A stretch of DNA of 27,973 nucleotides. It comes from Saccoglossus kowalevskii (Eukaryota; Hemichordata; Enteropneusta; Harrimaniidae). How positions within the stretch are numbered: the stretch's first letter is position 1; every line of letters begins with the position of its first letter. A model generated the notes under the pieces. That model saw only the letters and a list, made by a program, of their open reading frames with translations, made no database searches and was not told the DNA's origin. The DNA is taken from assembly GCF_000003605.2 (NCBI RefSeq), contig NW_003158734.1:92017-119989 (forward strand), read 5' to 3'. The position numbers and the translations under genes are program-made. Shown here one piece after another: positions 21,372 through 27,973 of the stretch.

Positions 21372-23370
21372 TCACTGATAGTTAAATACACTATATTGAA
21401 ACCTGGTGATTATGCAATGTTAATTAATCACAGAATAAATAATAACTTCATTGCCATCTTGTAAATAATGTAACATTTGGTGATAAAAGTGATAATTCAT
21501 CAAATGTATTTAACACAATAACAGAATGTACAAAAATACTAGGTTAATTGTCTGTTCTGTAGTCTACTAATGCTTTAATGATGACTGATTCTCTACTTTT
21601 TTTACTTTGATATTTCTAATATAAACTGTTATTAAAATTTCAATGTTTACAATAAACTAGTAAATTTAAGTAGTTGATCATTTTTTCTTACAATATGGTT
21701 TTATTTCATGTAATAACAATATAATGGATTAATTTTCACACAAAAACTGGTGGAATATCCATAAAAATAGTAATTGTTGGACCATTTACCATTGGTTCCT
21801 ATGGTAAAAAGATTTTATCATATCTCAACATATTTTTCAGTTACATACATGTATGGTAAAAAAAACATACATTTTGTAGGATGTGTATTCACACTGTCAA
21901 GAAATTCTGATGAGTATTATTAATTTTTTGAAGAATAATGCATTAATAAACAGGGATTGTTTCAAAGACATCATTTTTTCAGACAGTTTTTCTCCGAAAT
22001 AAATTCTGTGTCAGGTAAAAATGTTGAAAAGTTGATGAAAAGGTTTCGGGCAAAAAAAAAAAAACCCTCAAAATAAAATGGAGAAAATTATTTTTCAATG
22101 ACTTATTATGCATTGAGGCAGGTAAATTCAAACACATCTAGTACTAGGAATAAAAAGTGAAAACATCTTATCATGAAGTTGCATTCATGAGGCTAATTAA
22201 CTATACATTTCCCTGGAGTCAGGTGACTATGTGGACCTTGACAAGGAAAGGTTGACAGTTCCCTTTAAACCACTGTACACTGCAGACTATTTAAATTCGA
22301 GGAAAAACAGATTTCTAGCAAAATCTGGAAATTTGACTGCATAAACAGTTTCACTTGTTTTCTTTAGATATGACAAAGGTGTTAGCAAAATGTTAAAACA
22401 ACGATACATGACCAGATTTGCCAGAACCATAAAAGATATGACAACATCCATAGGATTCAAAAATAACTCATTGTTTAAAGTTTTTTTCAAATATTCAAGA
22501 TTTTCAACTAAATATTGACAAACTAGTCACAATGCCACTGTCTTTTGCTACACTTCTGATATTTATGATGAAAGGCCTTTTAAAAATCAGTAGAGGTGTA
22601 ACTCTCATAAATAAGAAAATAATGTACCTCACACTAAATTGTTAATTAGGTATCTTCTTCAAGCTCATGGATTGACAATACAAAAAAAAAGAGATGCTGC
22701 TTATACAAAGGTCAGCAAAACAAGATTCATCACAGTAAAAGTGCACTGGGATATACAAATGCTTTCTATAGTTAACTGTTCCATATGCTGGTAATACTGA
22801 ATTTCATCTGTAACTATACAATACACACCTTTGTAACTACAATAAGCTTATCATTTATGTACTAGTGTTATAGATGCAAGTAGTGAAGTGTTATTATGAA
22901 ATACACCCATGCAAAACCGTAAATATAATTTTACGTAAAATTAACTTTGAGGGCAGCATGACAATGATGTGATGAAGGTACTGATGCAGAGCTCAAAATG
23001 AATCTTTCAAATCTAAATATAAAAAAAAGATATTTAATGTGTTTTTTTTTTTTTTTTTTTACAGATTATAGAATTTTCAAGGCTCCACCTGGATGAATGA
23101 TAATAGTAAATTACTCTTGAATAAAGAATGTTACTCAGGATTTTCTTATGAAGGAAAGAAAATTGAATACAAACATTAGGGTAACCCTCAGTGAAAAGAA
23201 AAACGTTTTATGGCATTTCACCATTATTTTCGTTTTTAAAATATTATTTGACAGATCTTTTCTGATTTACAGTGAACAAAACTACTATTCATTAATATAC
23301 AAGATTTTGATATTAAATATATGCTACATGCATATAGTATGTGGTAAAATATACATGTGTAGAATACTAT
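21372..23370. other. Non-coding AT-rich stretch with homopolymers
   Basis: It contains a 13-base A run at 22052-22064, a 19-base T run at 23042-23060 followed by ACAG, and TACATGTA at 21846. No gene supported. Confidence 0.6.
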
Positions 23371-23669
23371 AGTCAAACCTGTGTATAGTGAACACCCAGG
23401 GTCTTTATAGACAGGTACTTTTTATATGGAGGTTGCATTTTTTTATCGATCACCATCTATTACAATTGATATAATATTTGTCCAGAAAAATTGAGATAGT
23501 ACTTTTGAACACATGAACAAAATCAAATCAGTTTGGCTTGAGAAAATGCAGAATGCTAATTATTATTATTTTAAAAAATTGCTAAAAATTAGGTTCCATA
23601 AGACAGGGGCTGCACTATAGGCAGGTGGTTTATACTGTATTTGAGGGGGTAACTAACATAGGTTTGACT
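23371..23669. mobile_element. MITE-like element, about 299 bp
   Basis: The left end AGTCAAACCTGTGT (23371) and the inverse complement of the right end, AGTCAAACCTATGT (from 23669), match at 13 of 14 positions. Internally GGGTCTTTATAGACAGGTAC near the left and CTATAGGCAGGTGGTTTATAC near the right are related in style. There is no ORF. No clear target-site duplication is visible, so the exact ends and superfamily are uncertain. Confidence 0.6.
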
Positions 23670-25868
23670 GAACATTTACTATGGCATCCTATCATATGTG
23701 GTACAAAGTGACATGAGTACACAATCCTCTATATGCGTACATGTCCAAAAACTAATGTGAATAAATCATAAAAAATATGTTAAATATAAATCGTTGAATT
23801 ATTTTGACAAATCTAGATTAATTGATGCATAGTGTTAAAAGAAAAGTTTATCAGAAATGAGACCTATGTATATTCTGAACAGCTGTGTGCAAATAATTTT
23901 GTTATATATTATATTTTATTGGAGCATCCATTTAGGTCTAGTGAAGTATTTAGTGACCACAGTAGGGAAGTACAAATTATTGCTAGGAAATGAACAGTTG
24001 ATTTTTTTAATTAATTTTAATTTTTTTGAGAATATGAAGAAGAACAAAATAAAATTACTACATATCGTTGTTTGCGTCATTGTGCAAAGAAAATCCTGGT
24101 ACACTGTATCAACCTGGTGCAGTGAAACAAGAGTTACTGATCTTATCTAAGATTTCCCAAATATCGAAATTCAAACAGTCAATAACACGGTTACTTACAC
24201 ACACTTTAACAGGTCATCAATTTGATGACATGAATTCTAGAAAAGAGAAACTTCTAAATACGGCCATCATACATAATCACAAAATCATGACACGGTAAAG
24301 TACCAATTATAAACTGCATATTTGCTGTGAAGACAGTAGATAATGCAAATGACCTAAGGTGAATCGTAACAAGAAAGCGTAACATCACTACGCTACATCA
24401 CATCAAGCACAGTTAATTGGCAATGATTGTCAAGAGACATGATGGTACTGTACTACCACATCAAACTCATCATTTTTCAATTCACAGCACCTCCAATATG
24501 AACATATGTGGCTTTGCTACATTTTCACTCAGTTACACACATTGCATCATGGGAACACAGAAGAAATTTGCTTTTAAATGAAGAACAGTTCATACTAGCA
24601 TTAAAAATAATAAAAAAAATTGTGCATATTAACAGAAACTTTGTATTAATACAGATAATTTTCCTTGCACTACCATTCTTAGTAAAACACTGCATAAAAA
24701 AGAAATTTGTCTTGTTTGAATTGTGGCCAGGTACAGAAAAACTAAAACCAATCAGCAATTAATGACACCAAATAATTGAATGTTAGCAGGATTTTGTTTA
24801 CACTGAAAACTAAATTTAAGTCTGAGTGGTGTATGTAAATTATTTCATTGATTCCCAGGTGCAGACAAGTTACATGTTAATGAACATACAAAGAATAGGA
24901 TAACATGGATTGTTTTAAATTCTAGCGAAAATGGCAATAATAAACTGCAAAAAAAGAATAAAATTCCACAAACTAATTTCATGATATGATACTCTGAGAA
25001 AATTCAAATCCTTTGACTATGTATAATTCATAAAATCAGTCAAACTCATAAATCTTACATTTCATGATATTCCCTGAATGCTTCTTAAAGACAAAAAGTT
25101 TGTTTATTCAACCATGATATGTAAACCAAGAAAATGTGTGATTTAGACTATGATCGACTAATAACATAAATTGAGTAGTGTTACCAGGTTGTATCATATG
25201 ATAAGTACATCAAAACAAATCTACCATACAGAAAACATAGAAGTTGGATTGAGGAGGACAATGGCATTGTCTCAGTGATTCCAATACGATATAGTTTTAC
25301 TATGGAGACACTAACAAATGCTGTTTAAAAAGTGTGCTAACAATGACCATTATTTTATAAAACTAATAAATTTCTTACTAGAAAGTAGTCAATAGTTGAT
25401 AAATTTATCAGTTATCATAAGTATAGCAGTTTTTTAAGAAGCATTTGTTACTCCCATCAGAGAAGGAAATTATAATGATCAAACCTACTGTTGAATTCTA
25501 TCCTACTTGTACCTATAATACACATCAAGTCAATAAAGTGAATAATGTTTACGCAAGATTGTCACCACAGGTTAATCAGGTTCAACTACTTGATATACTC
25601 ATATGCATGCGTGGATGCACTTGTTCAATTGCCATATGACATTTACAAACCTATCCTATGCCTCAGGCTGGCACACTTGTTTGATTGAATCTACTGTCAA
25701 GATATTCTTAATATGGATGTCATCACTCCAATATAAATATCTGGCATCTAAAATTAACAGCGCCCTCAAGCTTGTACAACCCTACCCCTCCCACATACTT
25801 TTGATATTGATGAAATGCTTTTATTTTTTTCTCCCATGAGTTATAAAAGAAAAAAAATACTGTGAATA
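23670..25868. other. Non-coding AT-rich stretch, nothing firm
   Basis: Several short frames on both strands (for example plus 23857-24150 and 24508-24762) lack any recognisable domain and overlap frames on the other strand. No array or RNA seen. Confidence 0.55.
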
Positions 25869-25938
25869 CAGTGAGTTGTGTGGTAGGATACAGTGAGTTG
25901 TGTGGTAGGATACAGTGAGTTGTGTGGTAGGATACAGT
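25869..25938. repeat. 22-bp tandem repeat, three copies
   Basis: CAGTGAGTTGTGTGGTAGGA plus TA, starting at 25869, 25891 and 25913, identical in all three copies, then CAGT. Confidence 0.97.
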
Positions 25939-26289
25939 AAAATCAGCAGCACAGGATACAAAATTACATCCCTTATTCTTAAATAATGTACATTTAGTTC
26001 TAGTTCTAGTTATTCAACCAAATGGTACATTCACAATAGCATGGCAAATTTAGTACCTAATAAAGCAGAATCTATTTTTAGCCACATATACCGGTAATGT
26101 ACTATGACACTACCAGTTAATTCATACTTTCCCACTGATCTGAAGATTAAATAACATACAGTAGGAATTTATTTTAGTAAAAGGTGTTGCCACCTTTCAT
26201 AAAATAAATTTTCATATTTGTACGTCACTTTTTGCAAGCAAAATTATTACTTTCAAATTTGTTTTCTATAATGAGAAAGCAACACATAT
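25939..26289. other. Non-coding stretch before the 24-bp array
   Basis: AT-rich, with TACCGGTA at 26089-26096 and a short TAGTTC repeat near 26000. No gene. Confidence 0.6.
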
Positions 26290-26382
26290 CTCACATTCAT
26301 ATCTGACATTCACACGACATCTAATAATCACAAAATCTGTCTTTCTCATCTAACATTCGCATTCAACATTCTGCATTTGAAT

Positions 26383-26815
26383 CTGACATTTGCACGACAT
26401 CCACATCTGACATTTGCACGACATTCACATCTGACATTTGCATGACATTCACATCTGACATTTGCATGACATTCACATCTGACATTTGCATGACATTCAC
26501 ATCTGACATTTGCATGACATTCACATCTGACATTTGCATGACATTCACATCTGACATTTGCATGACATTCACATCTGACATTTGCATGACATTCACATCT
26601 GACATTTGCATGACATTCACATCTGACATTTGCATGACATTCACATCTGACATTTGCATGACATCCACATCTGACATTTGCATGACATCCACATCTGACA
26701 TTTGCATGACATCCACATCTGACATTTGCTTGACATTCACATCTGACATTTGCATGACATTCACATCTGACATTTGCATGACATCCACATTCAACATTTG
26801 CATCTGACATTCATG
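26383..26815. repeat. 24-bp minisatellite with octamer motifs (about 18 units)
   Basis: The unit is CTGACATTTGCATGACATTC plus ACAT. Seventeen units start at 26383 and every 24 bp to 26767, then a diverged unit from 26791. More degenerate units (ATCTGACATTCACACGACAT and similar) extend left to about 26290. Fifteen of the 18 units contain ATTTGCAT at offset +5 (26436 to 26803). Because 24 is divisible by three the array is open in three frames over both strands, producing spurious repetitive peptides. Confidence 0.97.
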
Positions 26816-27843
26816 TCAATATTCACAGTGATGATGGAGTATTTAACACATACATATATACAGTCATAACATAATTTACATTTGTACCTATTCAATTCAG
26901 TAATAATAGTATTCTTAAATAGGCATCAGTGACAACATTAAATGCATATTCAATCTTATTTTAGACACCAGGAAGGACTAAAATATTCCAAAGAATTTGA
27001 AACCTTCAGAACAGTCACAACAGCCATAAAAAATATAGATTCCCCTCAGAGTACAACGATAATGGGAAGATAACATCACATGTTGCTTAAGACTGATTAA
27101 GCCAATGAGAGAATCAAAAGTCGATATTTGTTTCAAAGTCTAATATTAAGAATATAAGAGGGATGGTTAACATTGCTAACATCATACCAATTTTACTGGC
27201 TAATGTCAGTGACCCATAGTTCCAGTCTACAATTTAAGATTAAAAGCTTATACTGAATACAGTAAATCAGCATAAGTAAGACCTAGTAATGAGGTGTGTT
27301 GGAACGAACATACAGTGGCTTGCAGTACAAAGATGATTTGAATTATTATTCACATGAAACAGTGAGACAGTATTACAAAAGTGCTAGAATATTTGATGGA
27401 TAGCTTCAGATTTACATGGACACAAGAAGCACATGCAGTAAGTGTATCAGATATAAATTTTTTTTTTTAGTTTCAATCAGCAATAATTTAGAAAGTATAA
27501 ATACCAGGTAACATATACCGGTACTACATTATCAACTATCATTACCATTTTAAAACACAACTGTGTACTTTTGGATGAGTGATGCAAAATATTGATGCAT
27601 CTAGAGAGCAAATATGCTCAGCTTAGGAAAGGGGAAACAAAAATATTAACCTGTCTGCCCCTATGCAAGAACTCTCCACAGATGTGACATTAATCTGTAA
27701 GTGACTGACCCCCTAGGTCCCTGAGGATTACCAACATTTACATATAAACTAAGATTGCATTAGGGAGTACTGTTGATTTTAATCACAGGTCATTGACATG
27801 ATTGGCACTGCATTTAGAGTTTGATGGGTATGAATACATAGAA
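26816..27843. other. Non-coding AT-rich stretch, nothing firm
   Basis: No gene, array or RNA supported. TACCGGTA occurs at 27516-27523. Confidence 0.6.
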
Positions 27844-27973
27844 TCTATTATACAATGTTGACATGTGCGAATCACACTCCAGACAGACAGAAATATGAAA
27901 TAGAAGGTTGGTACAGATTCTATGCAATGCATTCCATCTATTATACAATGCTGACACTCCAGACAGACAGATA
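27844..27973. repeat. Start of a tandem duplication, period about 93 bp, cut by the window edge
   Basis: TCTATTATACAATG begins at 27844 and again at 27937, each followed by TGACA and then CTCCAGACAGACAGA. The first copy has about ten extra bases (TGTGCGAATCAC region). The array may continue past the window. Confidence 0.85.

Noticed and set aside
23042-23064. T19-ACAG as a plus-strand splice acceptor
   Set aside because: No open or recognisable coding sequence follows; homopolymers are common here.
26346-26810. 154-residue Cys/His-periodic frame (C-H-A-N-V-R repeats) and two other repetitive frames over the same DNA
   Set aside because: The 24-bp array is divisible by three, so several frames are open automatically. 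There is no splice, start or homology support, and the peptide pattern is just the DNA repeat translated.

Overview
The window is AT-rich animal DNA with introns. It has no operons, tRNA or rRNA, and no CpG-dense promoter that I can see. It carries the 3' part of one recognisable protein-coding gene on the minus strand, followed (in gene order, upstream) by about 22.6 kb of non-coding DNA full of tandem repeats. The gene is a single invertebrate-type member of the TCF20/RAI1 family of chromatin-associated nuclear proteins. Frequent TACCGGTA and TACATGTA palindromes, and a mobile element built around 157-bp tandem units (a layout reported for bivalve pearl-type elements and for Helentron-derived elements), suggest a marine invertebrate such as a mollusc or another lophotrochozoan. 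An ambulacrarian or another bilaterian cannot be excluded.

Gene (262-5357, minus strand). One very large exon (1548-5357; 1,267 codons from the ATG at 5348) encodes a Gln-rich N terminus, a Ser-Pro-rich segment, a long Lys/Asp/Ser-rich low-complexity middle, two AT-hook-like RGR motifs, and the first half of an extended PHD (ePHD) zinc-binding module. The second half of that module is not in any long ORF. It lies in two short exons, 973-1066 and 262-311, whose splice sites and phases join exactly. Together the three exons give 1,315 codons ending in the family's CPKHK signature. A short last exon probably lies beyond position 1. One or more 5' exons lie upstream of 5357, probably beyond the right end, so 5358-27973 is most simply the first intron and/or upstream DNA.

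Non-coding region. In order it holds a TTTG microsatellite (8058), six 47-bp repeats each with a CCAATCAG box (10593-10873), an ATT microsatellite (13099), a 67-bp minisatellite (about 14546-14781), a Helentron-like element with 157-bp tandem core and an internal assembly gap (15470-16590), a 41-bp satellite with higher-order structure (17530-18757), a TTTA microsatellite (21349), a MITE-like element with inverted ends (23371-23669), a 22-bp triplet repeat (25869), a 24-bp minisatellite carrying 15 octamer (ATTTGCAT) motifs (26383-26815), and the start of another tandem duplication at the right edge. No second gene could be supported in this stretch.

Notable points: a perfect 69-bp tandem duplication abutting the 5' splice site of the large exon, so that the donor hexamer occurs three times; a dipeptide uORF overlapping the likely start codon; and the homotypic motif arrays created by the 24-bp and 47-bp repeats.
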